Position numbers and translations under genes: made by a program. The notes under the pieces are model-generated. The model was not told the DNA's origin. It was given only the letters and a program-made list of their open reading frames with translations, and did no database searches. A DNA stretch of 64,000 nucleotides, from contig CAIRDP010000015.1 in NCBI GenBank assembly GCA_903877385.1, positions 1 to 64,000 on the forward strand, read 5' to 3'. Shown piece after piece: positions 10,557 to 19,613 of the stretch (its first letter is position 1; every line of letters begins with the position of its first letter). This DNA is from an uncultured Bacteroidales bacterium. Its GTDB lineage: Bacteria > Bacteroidota > Bacteroidia > Bacteroidales > FEN-979.

Positions 10557-11582
10557 TCAGTTTCCTTCCATACGGAAAGAACAAAGCCAGGAGAAGTTCC
10601 TCCCGGGATTGGTCTCACGGAGGATGGGAATGAAAAGGTCTTGCTTTTGTTCTTTAAGCGCCTGGAAGATGTTGTATGCAATCTCGTGCGACATAATAAT
10701 GAAAAGCTCCGGAGCGGGGATGCCGAATTCAGCGCTTAAGGAACGGTAATTGAACATGCCTTTGATCTTACGGGCATAGGCTGATTTCAGGGAATCGCAT
10801 AAGAGGTCGAGCCGGCAGCCGGCCTGGAAGGTGAACAGCAGCGATTTCTTGTCCTGGTCCATCAGCCCGTATTTCATGAAAAACTCCCGGTCCTTTGCGG
10901 GGACCGAATCGTTTTTTGCAAGGGCGTAAAACGCTTTGGTCGATGGCAGGGTGAAGAACTCGTCGAAAATATTGTAACTCCAAGAAATGGCAATCTGGGA
11001 ATTGTTTGCCGTTTGGTCAAAATTGGTCCCGCATTGACAGGGATGCGGTGGATAAATGATCCAGGCTATGGACGGGGGGCCCTTTTTGGTATGGAATTCC
11101 TGGTTGTAAAGCTCCCACCAGCAATTGTCGATGACCCTTGACCAGAGGAAATGGAATATCAGGCGGGGGTGGTCTTTCAGCTCTTTTCTCAAAGGGATGA
11201 TCATGGAATCAATGCCCGTGAGGCTTTCTCTTATTTTCAATCTCACCAGTTCGTTCAGCTTTTCGCGTTTTTCGCCGGTAAGCACCGGGAACAGTATCTT
11301 GATTTTTTCCTTTTGAAGGCGGATGACATCGCCCTGGCTGAGACGCGACAGGATCGCGTCAAGGCTGTCGGGCAGCTTGGTTTTCAGCTCGCTGTAAGTT
11401 GAACCGGCAATGAGGGCATTCATGATTGCCCTTGCTTTCGGGCTGCGGTCGGGGATGCTGATGCCTTTTGGAATATGGTTCACAGGGCAACCGCCGAAGT
11501 AGACAAGATCGGCCCAGTAATCGGTTTGCGCCATTAGCTGAACCGAAAGGCAGAAAATCAAGATAATCAGTCTGGTTCTCAT
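10557..11582 (-). CDS. Hypothetical secreted protein
   Basis: 341 residues beginning with a clear signal peptide (MRTRLIILIFCLSVQLMAQ), so exported. I do not recognise the family. The mature part is mostly helical in appearance with scattered Cys (a GGCP near residue 31 and a CQCG near 180). It has no repeats, no lipobox and no sorting domain. It lies 33 bases downstream of the degenerate transglutaminase-like gene on the same strand and may share its transcript. Confidence 0.8.
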   Translation of the reverse strand: MRTRLIILIFCLSVQLMAQTDYWADLVYFGGCPVNHIPKGISIPDRSPKARAIMNALIAGSTYSELKTKLPDSLDAILSRLSQGDVIRLQKEKIKILFPVLTGEKREKLNELVRLKIRESLTGIDSMIIPLRKELKDHPRLIFHFLWSRVIDNCWWELYNQEFHTKKGPPSIAWIIYPPHPCQCGTNFDQTANNSQIAISWSYNIFDEFFTLPSTKAFYALAKNDSVPAKDREFFMKYGLMDQDKKSLLFTFQAGCRLDLLCDSLKSAYARKIKGMFNYRSLSAEFGIPAPELFIIMSHEIAYNIFQALKEQKQDLFIPILRETNPGRNFSWLCSFRMEGN

Positions 11583-11615
11583 TGGGATAATGTTTTGAAT
11601 TCCTTGATATCTGGT

Positions 11616-13694
11616 TTATTGGTTCTGTATCTTGTAGAGCAGGGAAAGGTTGTAAAACAGGTCCAGGTCCTTTTTTACCGTGGCCAGGTTCGGGAAAGCG
11701 CCGGCCTGGACCACGGCTGTTTTCAGGATATAACTCACCGTCAACAGGTAGGCATTTTCATTCAGTCTCGACAGGGATGAACTGAAACTCACCGTTTCAT
11801 TGTCTTCGTGAAGGCTGAACTTGTCGGCATTGAGTATCTCTGCGGGCCGGTCGAAATTCAGCATCATTTTGTAGGTCATTGTGTATGCAAAGGGGAAATA
11901 CAGTCCCAGTTTCCTGTTGGACGAAGGGACCGTTATTTCAAAATGCCTTATGATGTCTTCGACCGGGAGGTTGTATACCCCATTTTCGATCATCCTTGCC
12001 CTGTTCTTCACCTGGGAGGCAAACGAAAACCTGAAGGGGTACGGATAGCTGCCCGAATAAGAATCCAGGTGTATTGAATCAACTCCCGCATCCTTCATCA
12101 TTACATCCTCAAGCTGGTGTTTACCGGGGGGCCTGTGCTGAATGGAGTCTATCATCCGCCAGGTATTCCTTGTAGAAGTGCTGAAATCACCACTGAGTGT
12201 GACTTTCGCCTTTATATGCAGCAGGGAGTCTCCGGCTGTGATTGCCACCTTGCCTGTGACGGTCGAATTGTTATCGGAATAAGGATGTTCGGGGATGGCC
12301 AGCATTTTTACCTGCAGGCTGTCGGCCACCCTGACAAGTACGGCTGTGGTTCCCCTGTATTCGGGGGAGACTTCGTCAAGTTCAAAGGTATTCCCGTAAT
12401 ACTTATGGGGCTGTATGATATGGAAATTTTTCTTTTCATCCCTGAATGCAAGGAATACATCCGACACCTCCCCTTCCCTGAAGAAGTTCATGTCTAAAGG
12501 GCCTTTGTTCTTTGGTCTTACAAAGCAGTAATAGTAAGGCAGATTTAGATATTCCAGCATCTTGCGGTACGATTTCATCAGGTTCCTCTTATCCATGTAC
12601 CTACCCGAAAGAAAATACCCGATATTATAATCTTCTTCCATGGGGTGAACGGGCTTCACATCCACATTGTCCTTTACGTAATTGTAATATCTCCTGAACT
12701 CGTACAGGCTGCCTGAATCGGCAAACGGTTTGATCTGCTTTTCATAATAGTTAAAAAAGTAATTCAGCTTGTTCCAGTATGTGGCATCGTCGGGGTTGAA
12801 CTCGTTGACGCTGGCAAAGTACAGGTCTTTCCAGCTTCGGGGGTTTGGATTAAAATTCAGGAAAGAGATAAGCGGGGAAACATAAAAGGATATGTACGGA
12901 ACTTCGCAGGACATGCATGAAAGGCTCTTATCCCTGAGAGGAGGAAGGTGGTCCATGGTACATTTCAGCAACAGCCTGGAGGAGTCCTTCTCAATCACGG
13001 GTTTTGGGAGCCCGTTATAACAGTTGTAGGAGATCCTGAATTCGGGGGAACACAGGAGCTGGAATTCAGAACGCATGCAATACAGCTCGGAATGCAGGAA
13101 TACATTGAACAGGGAGCTTTCAGCATAGGAGGACATGCTGTTCCCGCCGGGACCCGTGCCGGGGACTCCGTAGGCAAAGCGTGTGAAGCGGAAATTAGGA
13201 TAATGCTTTATGCGTTTCATAAGGATGATCTCAATCTCATCGCCAATCTCCACCGCAGGGACGGGAACTGAATACGTAATAAAATCTGTTTCGCCATCGC
13301 CGTTAAAGTCTTTTTCGTTCTTCATGATACTGGACTGGCTGAGCGTAACGACTTTGCCGTCGGGTTTGATGGTTCGGGCATCCAGTATCCTAATGGTTTC
13401 CACCCCGGTATAAACGCTTACCGAGAGGTTGGAATAATAATCCCGGGCCAGTCGTGAAAGTATTTTGATCCTGCGAACCTCGGAGCAAAAACTGGCCCTG
13501 TATCCGTATTCCAGTCTCTGAAGGTAATACACCATTACTGCATCCTCGTTCGAAAGGGAGTCGGGGATCACGGCCAGCCTTCCCGGTTCTGACCAGGTAT
13601 ACTGGAAAGTCTGTGCACAGGCAAAGGCGGAAAGGAAAGTGAAAACGACAACCAAAAGGATTTCAATCCGCCCTTTCGGCGATGAGAACGTCAT
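11616..13694 (-). CDS. DUF3857/transglutaminase-like protein with lost catalytic Cys
   Basis: About 692 residues when started at the ATG at 13694, which opens a good signal peptide (MTFSSPKGRIEILLVVVF, then SAFACAQ). Longer upstream extensions in the same frame lack one. The N-terminal 250 residues resemble DUF3857 (ILDARTIKPDGKVV, then FNGDGETDF). The middle matches a transglutaminase-core layout, and the C-terminal 200 residues match the DUF3858-like beta region. In the upstream paralogue the nucleophile motif is MGDCKDKANFL. Here the aligned stretch is SGRYMDKRNLM, so Cys is Tyr (codon 12597-12599), and no NHMVC-like His motif is visible. It is probably non-catalytic. It overlaps the preceding frame by 32 bases, so it is likely in one operon with it. 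Confidence 0.8.
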   Translation of the reverse strand: MTFSSPKGRIEILLVVVFTFLSAFACAQTFQYTWSEPGRLAVIPDSLSNEDAVMVYYLQRLEYGYRASFCSEVRRIKILSRLARDYYSNLSVSVYTGVETIRILDARTIKPDGKVVTLSQSSIMKNEKDFNGDGETDFITYSVPVPAVEIGDEIEIILMKRIKHYPNFRFTRFAYGVPGTGPGGNSMSSYAESSLFNVFLHSELYCMRSEFQLLCSPEFRISYNCYNGLPKPVIEKDSSRLLLKCTMDHLPPLRDKSLSCMSCEVPYISFYVSPLISFLNFNPNPRSWKDLYFASVNEFNPDDATYWNKLNYFFNYYEKQIKPFADSGSLYEFRRYYNYVKDNVDVKPVHPMEEDYNIGYFLSGRYMDKRNLMKSYRKMLEYLNLPYYYCFVRPKNKGPLDMNFFREGEVSDVFLAFRDEKKNFHIIQPHKYYGNTFELDEVSPEYRGTTAVLVRVADSLQVKMLAIPEHPYSDNNSTVTGKVAITAGDSLLHIKAKVTLSGDFSTSTRNTWRMIDSIQHRPPGKHQLEDVMMKDAGVDSIHLDSYSGSYPYPFRFSFASQVKNRARMIENGVYNLPVEDIIRHFEITVPSSNRKLGLYFPFAYTMTYKMMLNFDRPAEILNADKFSLHEDNETVSFSSSLSRLNENAYLLTVSYILKTAVVQAGAFPNLATVKKDLDLFYNLSLLYKIQNQ

Positions 13695-14445
13695 CGAAAC
13701 ATTTTGAAACAGTGGAGATGCAGTCATAAAAGTGTTTTTGTAAACCAGGGCTGATATCGATGTTGCTGATCCTGAAAATATATTGCAGTGACAGACTTTT
13801 GCCTGATATTTCATGAGAGATCGAGAACCCGGGATCACCTTGTATGTCGCTGGCGCCCAGCTTCGCTTCTTTGAGAGGCAGGGCAAACACCATTTCGATA
13901 TCCACGCTGTCGCTAACAGGATAAGCTACCAGCAGATCCCCTGAACCTGTTTCAGGATAATTCCTGTGAAACAGGGGGAAGAATCTCATCGGGATGTATG
14001 TCTTCGCCCCCATCCTGGATAAGGCAGAGGCCGGTATCGAAATACTGCAGCGTATCACGACCGAGTCGGGCAGGACCTTATAGAATATCCTGGTATACTC
14101 CAGGCCCCCCGAAAGATCCTGAAGGAAATCCCCGAACACCCTGGCATGGTTTACCCTTCCAAAGTCTCTCAGGGCGGTCCGAAGGAAGTCACCTGAATAA
14201 CCCCTGAGCACGAGTTTCATAGTACCGGAAAAAGTCCCTTTTTCTTCTTCTTCAAGGCGGATTTTTATTGAGCTGCTGTTCCCGGTACTCGCGGGCACTT
14301 TATAAAAGAAGGGCGAGTCTTCGCTTTTCCCGAAAACAAACAGGGTCCTTGTCTCGATCAGGCTCCCGGGCCTGGAAGGACAGGCATTCTGTTGGTCGGA
14401 TCTAAAACATCCCAGCCGCTGTTCCCGGGCTTTTTCATTATGCAA
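13663..14445 (-). CDS. C-terminal part of a frameshifted DUF3857/transglutaminase protein
   Basis: This open frame encodes the beta-rich C-terminal half of the protein that starts at 15539. From about 14364 it reads SLIETRTLFVFGK and runs for 233 residues without its own signal peptide. The only start near its 5' end is a TTG inside the upstream coding frame, so independent translation is doubtful. One extra base in the GGCCCGGGA tract near 14364 would join it to the upstream frame and give about 625 residues, the usual DUF3857-transglutaminase length. Its end overlaps the start of the next gene by 32 bases, as expected for a working operon. Confidence 0.65.
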   Translation of the reverse strand: MHNEKAREQRLGCFRSDQQNACPSRPGSLIETRTLFVFGKSEDSPFFYKVPASTGNSSSIKIRLEEEEKGTFSGTMKLVLRGYSGDFLRTALRDFGRVNHARVFGDFLQDLSGGLEYTRIFYKVLPDSVVIRCSISIPASALSRMGAKTYIPMRFFPLFHRNYPETGSGDLLVAYPVSDSVDIEMVFALPLKEAKLGASDIQGDPGFSISHEISGKSLSLQYIFRISNIDISPGLQKHFYDCISTVSKCFDDVLIAERAD

Positions 14446-15539
14446 ACCATATGGTTTCCCCCGGCAAATGAAGGGAAATCCATGTCAAACGGGTGATCCC
14501 TTGTAGAGCATACCGCAAGCCGGGTGTCAAATCCTTTGTGCACGAGAGCCTGGCATAGGAAGTTTGCCTTATCCTTGCAGTCACCCATTCTCATATCGAG
14601 GATCTGGTTGACGTTCTTCGGAATAATGGTCTCCATGCCATGGTACACGTTGATATAGCGTATTTTGTCATTTGCGAAGGCAAGCAGTCTGGCCACTACG
14701 GAGTCGGGATCCCGGGTGAAGCCGGTAATGCTGTCTATCAGCCTGGCCGAATTTTCATCCGGGATTATGCGGGTTTCAAGATGCCGTACGTACCAGTCAT
14801 TGAGATACCCTGCCGGGTTGTTGCGGAATGCCGCAGGTACTATCACCAGCCTGATACCGGGAATATGCGGTCTCACAATACCTGAGGAAAACATATGGTT
14901 TACCGACCATTTCATTTCTACCTGCGGGGCTGTCACCCTGAAGCGGTATGTGATGCCGCTTTCATTCACAAGGCTGTCCACCGAAAAGCTGGGGAGGTAT
15001 TGCACATAATCGGCATGAAAAAAGAAAACCTGGCTCCGCGGTACGGTGATAGTATACTCGGTGGTGTCGGCCATAAGGGAATTGAATGAAAGAAAGTCGA
15101 GAAGCATAAGCTCCCTGCAAAAGGTAGTGTATCGTATGTCGAACCTCATTTCCCCGGGCAGATTGAACCTCGCCATGAATACCGACTCATCGAAAAACTC
15201 CCTGCCCGGAGGCTGTGCCTCCTGCGAAAATTGCAGGCCCTTTAGCTTCTGCCATTTCGCCTTTTTCATCTGAAATGCCTGGTAATCGCCTATAATCGAC
15301 AAAGATGAGACAGGGAATGAAAGACCGGTCCCGCTGTTTTGAGTGTCTCCATCCACTTCGATCCTGCTTGAATAACCTGTATCGCTTACGACAATGATCT
15401 CACGGTGGCTGAAAAAGGGTTTCTTCAGAAAATTGTCCGACGCCTGTACCCCGCTTGAAAGCAGTAAAAAACCCAGGATCAAAATAAAGCAGATCCCTGA
15501 ACCCTGCGGGCCCCGAAAAAGAAGCAGGCGCTTAAGCAA
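14358..15539 (-). CDS. DUF3857/transglutaminase-like protein, N-terminal part before a frameshift
   Basis: 393 residues. A signal peptide is formed by residues 1-33, opened by a TTG codon; no ATG lies nearby. A DUF3857-like region comes first. The transglutaminase core has a complete triad in view: Cys in MRMGDCKDKANFL (about residue 323), His in GGNHMVCIM, and Asp in WDVLDPTNR. These papain-fold proteins act in the envelope of Bacteroidota, but their substrates are mostly unknown. The frame stops just after the Asp motif, where family members continue into a beta-rich domain. That domain is found in another frame at 13663-14364. Either a one-base deletion inactivated the gene or the read carries an error. 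A -7 element lies at 15559-15566. Confidence 0.8.
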   Translation of the reverse strand: MLKRLLLFRGPQGSGICFILILGFLLLSSGVQASDNFLKKPFFSHREIIVVSDTGYSSRIEVDGDTQNSGTGLSFPVSSLSIIGDYQAFQMKKAKWQKLKGLQFSQEAQPPGREFFDESVFMARFNLPGEMRFDIRYTTFCRELMLLDFLSFNSLMADTTEYTITVPRSQVFFFHADYVQYLPSFSVDSLVNESGITYRFRVTAPQVEMKWSVNHMFSSGIVRPHIPGIRLVIVPAAFRNNPAGYLNDWYVRHLETRIIPDENSARLIDSITGFTRDPDSVVARLLAFANDKIRYINVYHGMETIIPKNVNQILDMRMGDCKDKANFLCQALVHKGFDTRLAVCSTRDHPFDMDFPSFAGGNHMVCIMKKPGNSGWDVLDPTNRMPVLPGPGA

Positions 15540-15558
15540 GCCGGTGTTATTTGAATAA

Positions 15559-15566
15559 CAAAGATA
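15559..15566 (-). promoter_or_regulatory. Bacteroidota -7 element (TATCTTTG)
   Basis: On the minus strand this matches TAnnTTTG exactly, about 20 bases before the TTG start at 15539. That position supports the start chosen. No clear -33 TTG was seen. Confidence 0.55.
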
Positions 15567-15639
15567 AGATTTTTCTATCTTTTTTACTAAGGGTAAATAT
15601 GATGTCTGAATTATCCTGAGGATGAAAAAGGAAAAGATT

Positions 15640-17829
15640 TCAATTATTCACCCAGTGAAATACATCCCTGATCAGGCACCAGCGGTGATCGTTCGTGCGG
15701 GTTTGAACGCCTTCTATCCACCTTTTCCTCAGCAGGGCTGTCGTGCCTTCGGCATCCTTGATCTGCAGCCAGTAATCCATGTACCTTACCAGGGGAAGGG
15801 CATCGGGAGGCATGAAGTAAGCGATCAGCAGGGGGCTCCCGAAATTGGCGGGGATCACGGCCGTAAAACCGGGATGCGACAGGGCATAAGCCCTGGACTG
15901 CTCAAAGGTCCAGATTACAAAATCGATATCCTTGCGGGAAGCCAGTTCGTAATAGTTTTCAAGCAGTACCTTCGGGTTATTGGGGAAAAGCAGATTACTG
16001 ATCCTTATAAGGACCGGGCTGGTAAAAATCCCAACCCGGTATTTTGGATTCCCCAGCACCTTTTCCCTGCTTGTAAGTTCCCTGGCGACGTTTCCCCGGG
16101 CCAGAAGTGCAAGCGGACTTTGAAAATACGGCCGGGTGGCAGGGAGTGTCTGAAGCCTTTCGTTCGTTACAAAGATGCCCCCTATCGCGATGTCGAACTC
16201 ATGGTTTATCAGGTCATCTTCCATGCCCGCCCACTGGAATGGGATGAACTGCAGTTTCAGATTGAGATCCCGGGCAAGATGGTACATATTCTCAACGTCA
16301 TATCCCACTAGTTCACCAAACTTATTGAAATAACAAAAGGGTATGATACCCGGGTTGTACCCGACCTGGAGGACACCTGTCCGCCTGATATCATCCATCC
16401 TGTAATGAGCGGCAGAATCATAAACCGAGGGCGGCCTCGGCTGGCCTGGTTTGCAAATTACTGCATTTACGCTTTCGGCCAGTTCCCGGGGAAGCCTGTA
16501 CTGGAGATAAGGTAGGTTCCTCTCCATGAACAGTTCCGGGCTGAATGCCCTCAATACGAGGGTGAACCCAAGCAGAACGATGATCCCTCCTGCAAGCGGG
16601 GTGAAGAATTTCACCGGGTTGAACTTCAGCATGCCGTAAAAAGAGAAGGTGGAAAGCAGGGCCGTAAAAACAAAGCCCATCACGCTGAGTGCAACCTGCC
16701 CGTACCTCGTGAAAATTGTGGTGGCTGCGTAAAGGTCTTCGGTGCCCGGGGGCACTTTGAATACGGCAGATAAGAAGTTGATCGCATTGACCGCCGCACT
16801 TGGGGTGCCTATGGTGGAGATCAGTGTAAGCGGAGGCAACAGCAGCTTCTGGGAAAGCGAAAAATCGATCTTGTAGAAAAAACTGCAGAAGTAAACGAAC
16901 AACAGCACGCCCAGGTTCCCGAGCTGGGCGAAGGGATAGGCCAGGGATATATTCGTGCCTATCACATCCTTCATCTTCTCGTCCCTGATATTCCTGTCGG
17001 TGAGGAATTTCTCGATCGCCTGAGTGATGATTGGGAGGGCTGCTACACTCAGGGTCGTTACCAGGGCCAAAACAAAAGCCCCCTCAAGTTCTTTCATCAG
17101 TTCCCTGTACTTCAACGGAACCAGAGATGTTATCAGCAACGGGAGTATCCAGAATGTGAACAAGGCTGAACCTGCAAGGAAAACAATGATGTACAGCAAC
17201 AGTCCTTCGATCTCGGTCATCATCATGGTTCCCGCAACGTTTGCAAACAATGCAAAAACACCCAGGGGGGCAACCAGGACTACCCAGTTCCAGATGGTAA
17301 GGCTGGCGGTCTTGATGGTCTCCATGATATCCAGCAGGGTATCCTTGCGCGAGGTTTTCTGCATAGCCCCACCGTAAAGCAGGGTGAAGACGACCACGGC
17401 CGGAATGTAATTCTTCGAAATGTCGCTGAAGATGTTCCCCGGTACGAAGATCGAAACGAAATCAACGCTCCTGCTGGCGGTATCATTCACAATGGTAACA
17501 GGCACCAGTGGTTTCGGGAATACAAGCGAGAGCAGCATCATGGCAGCCAGGATGATGACCCATGCAAGGACGAAAATGAACCATCCCCGTTTAAGCATCA
17601 GTTTTGCCGTGGGTGAATCCATTTTCCCCAGGCCGTGCAGCAGGGATGCGACGAGGTAAGGATATACGCACATGGCAAGGAGCTGAACGTAAGCTTTGCC
17701 CAGGAATCCCAGGTAAGCCGCGTAATCACCTATGACCAGGCCGGTGAGGACTCCAAGGACTGCCCCGATAAGGACCCTGGCAGCGAGTTTACCTGTATTT
17801 TGACCGGCTGAAGTCATGCTGATGCTCAT
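15640..17829 (-). CDS. Fusion of a dicarboxylate/amino-acid:cation symporter (SDF family) with a periplasmic solute-binding domain
   Basis: 729 residues. Residues 1 to about 445 form a multi-span membrane domain typical of the DAACS/SDF family (GltP/DctA type), with the hairpin motif TLISTIGTPSAAVNAIN and a SLAYPFAQLGN-like segment. After a linker, residues about 475-715 form a type 3 solute-binding domain: TGVLQVGYNPGIIPFCYFN, GELVGYDVENMYHLARDLN, FDIAIGGIFVTNERL and a final ALLRKRWI helix. Classical SDF carriers need no binding protein, so the fusion is unusual. The second domain should lie in the periplasm and may deliver or sense a ligand. Glutamate, aspartate or C4-dicarboxylates are guesses from the family. 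It lies 44 bases after the phospholipase D-like gene, possibly in its transcript. Confidence 0.88.
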   Translation of the reverse strand: MSISMTSAGQNTGKLAARVLIGAVLGVLTGLVIGDYAAYLGFLGKAYVQLLAMCVYPYLVASLLHGLGKMDSPTAKLMLKRGWFIFVLAWVIILAAMMLLSLVFPKPLVPVTIVNDTASRSVDFVSIFVPGNIFSDISKNYIPAVVVFTLLYGGAMQKTSRKDTLLDIMETIKTASLTIWNWVVLVAPLGVFALFANVAGTMMMTEIEGLLLYIIVFLAGSALFTFWILPLLITSLVPLKYRELMKELEGAFVLALVTTLSVAALPIITQAIEKFLTDRNIRDEKMKDVIGTNISLAYPFAQLGNLGVLLFVYFCSFFYKIDFSLSQKLLLPPLTLISTIGTPSAAVNAINFLSAVFKVPPGTEDLYAATTIFTRYGQVALSVMGFVFTALLSTFSFYGMLKFNPVKFFTPLAGGIIVLLGFTLVLRAFSPELFMERNLPYLQYRLPRELAESVNAVICKPGQPRPPSVYDSAAHYRMDDIRRTGVLQVGYNPGIIPFCYFNKFGELVGYDVENMYHLARDLNLKLQFIPFQWAGMEDDLINHEFDIAIGGIFVTNERLQTLPATRPYFQSPLALLARGNVARELTSREKVLGNPKYRVGIFTSPVLIRISNLLFPNNPKVLLENYYELASRKDIDFVIWTFEQSRAYALSHPGFTAVIPANFGSPLLIAYFMPPDALPLVRYMDYWLQIKDAEGTTALLRKRWIEGVQTRTNDHRWCLIRDVFHWVNN

Positions 17830-17873
17830 GGACGGAATAATTCCAATTCCTTTTTAGCTTTATTCCCTGGTTT

Positions 17874-19613
17874 TTACGGCATTCCTGCCAGGTGGATGAG
17901 TTTAATGTACTGCACGCTCCCTCCTGCAAGTATCCTGCACAGCAGCAGGCCCGACGGGAGCGTTCCTCCATCTATACTGACCACCCGTGTTCCGGGCTCC
18001 ATAATCCCTTCATCCAAAGAAGTTATAAGCTTACCTGTGCTGTTATAAAGTTCAAGGTTTACCTGGGTGCGGCGCTGCAGTCTGAACTGAATCGTGGTTT
18101 TAGCGTTGAATGGATTGGGCCGGGCCCTCGCACGGTCGGACACGGGTCCTGCATTTGGAGGACCGGTTCCCCAGCTGCTTCCTATCTGTGTTCCTCCCGA
18201 TTCCCGGTATCTTGCCATGAATTCCTGAAAGTAGAGGTTGTTGATGGCCGCATCGTGGATGACCAGCATGTTCTCATCGTTCCCTTTCTGGGCAGGCAGC
18301 TCCCAGTTGAAGGAGCCGGTGGTTACGATCTTTTCCCCGGCCGTGGTGTCGGCATTGATAAGAGAATACTTGTGGTGAATCAGGCCCGGGAGGGTGTCTA
18401 TGAAAACATCTGCGGGCGGATCCCAGGCTCCCGTCACCGCCTGGCCCTTCATACTTGGGAATGCTGAGCCCTTTCTCACCGAACAGGATGAGTCGAACAC
18501 CCCGCCCAGGCTGATACCTTTCATGAACGCTTCGTGCAGAGCGGTCTCTATGGACGGGAAAACGAATTTAAGCATGCAGAAATATATGCTTTTCACGGGT
18601 TTGGTGCTGAACAGGCTCACCAGGGTGTCGGCAATGCTGTCGGTGGGGGCGAAATAAACCTCCATAGGGATACCACCTACATTCAGGATATGGGCCAGTT
18701 CGCCTTTCTTCTCGGTCCCGAACCTCGACCTGCTGATGTCGGGCTGGTCGGTATGCGAACCCCACATCTCCTCGAATTCACGGGTGTAGACCTCGCAGAG
18801 GGACTGGTCCTGAATGATGATGATATTGTTGCGATCGCTATGGAACTGGGTATGGGTTACGTTGGTGGAACCGGTCCACAGGTATTGGTCGGCCGGGTTG
18901 CTGTTGTTCCTGTGGTCGAAGATCCAGAACTTGTCGTGCATGGTGAAGGTGGTATCGAAATTCCTTGGGACCACCTGTATCCCATTCGCCACCAGGGTGT
19001 TGATATTGGCCGTGAAGGGAGTATAATCGTAAACAAACCGTATCTTCACTCCCCTCTCCTTAGCCCTGATAAGGCATGCAGCGACAGAATCTTCATCATC
19101 GAAAAGCCAGGTCGTGATGTCGATGCTGTGGCTTGCCTTGTTGATCTGCTCCATGAAGAGCTTCTGGAAGTTGGCGTTCCCGTTGGCAGGAGTTCCCGTA
19201 CTCACCGAAGTATCCACCGTATGGTTGAACCATAAGTTGACTTTACCTGTTGAAGCCGATTGTGTGATGAAATACCCAATTGCCGAGTCCATGCCTGTAG
19301 TGGCAGCTGATTTTATCATATACCTATACATGACTGCGGACTGCAGGTTTCCAATCAGCATGGAATGTTCAGTGACAAGCGAAGGCAGGCGGGCGGAATC
19401 GGTGAATGCCACCGGCTGGTCGTTGGAGTCGGAGACCATCCTTAAGACCCTCGAATCGGCAGGGACCGTAGTCTTCCAGTGAAGGGTCACGCTGTTCCGG
19501 GTTATGGAATCATATCTCATTCCCGAGATGACAGGCGCCTGGCCGAGGGCCGGGGAAAGAGAGGAGGCGGAAAATATCATTCCCGCGAGGAGTGCAAAAG
19601 ACAAGTGTTTCAT
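17874..19613 (-). CDS. Secreted phospholipase D-like protein with T9SS sorting domain
   Basis: 579 residues. Signal peptide 1-24, an FnIII-like domain (about 27-115), then a PLD-family domain with two HKD-type motifs. The first is MHDKFWIFD (His226, Lys228, Asp233) followed by LWTGSTN. The second is IHHKYSLIN followed by VTTGSFNW, with Asn where the motif usually has Asp. The C-terminal 80 residues (ARPNPFNAKTTIQF onward) are a FlgD-like/T9SS type A sorting domain. The enzyme should hydrolyse phosphodiester bonds outside the cell; whether the target is phospholipid or nucleic acid cannot be told. Its ATG overlaps the stop of the orphan receiver gene as ATGA, pointing to coupled translation. 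Confidence 0.9.
   Translation of the reverse strand: MKHLSFALLAGMIFSASSLSPALGQAPVISGMRYDSITRNSVTLHWKTTVPADSRVLRMVSDSNDQPVAFTDSARLPSLVTEHSMLIGNLQSAVMYRYMIKSAATTGMDSAIGYFITQSASTGKVNLWFNHTVDTSVSTGTPANGNANFQKLFMEQINKASHSIDITTWLFDDEDSVAACLIRAKERGVKIRFVYDYTPFTANINTLVANGIQVVPRNFDTTFTMHDKFWIFDHRNNSNPADQYLWTGSTNVTHTQFHSDRNNIIIIQDQSLCEVYTREFEEMWGSHTDQPDISRSRFGTEKKGELAHILNVGGIPMEVYFAPTDSIADTLVSLFSTKPVKSIYFCMLKFVFPSIETALHEAFMKGISLGGVFDSSCSVRKGSAFPSMKGQAVTGAWDPPADVFIDTLPGLIHHKYSLINADTTAGEKIVTTGSFNWELPAQKGNDENMLVIHDAAINNLYFQEFMARYRESGGTQIGSSWGTGPPNAGPVSDRARARPNPFNAKTTIQFRLQRRTQVNLELYNSTGKLITSLDEGIMEPGTRVVSIDGGTLPSGLLLCRILAGGSVQYIKLIHLAGMP

Noticed and set aside
15561-15587. AT-rich hairpin with a T-run as a terminator
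   Set aside because: It points to the plus strand, where no gene ends, and it overlaps a promoter element of the minus-strand gene.
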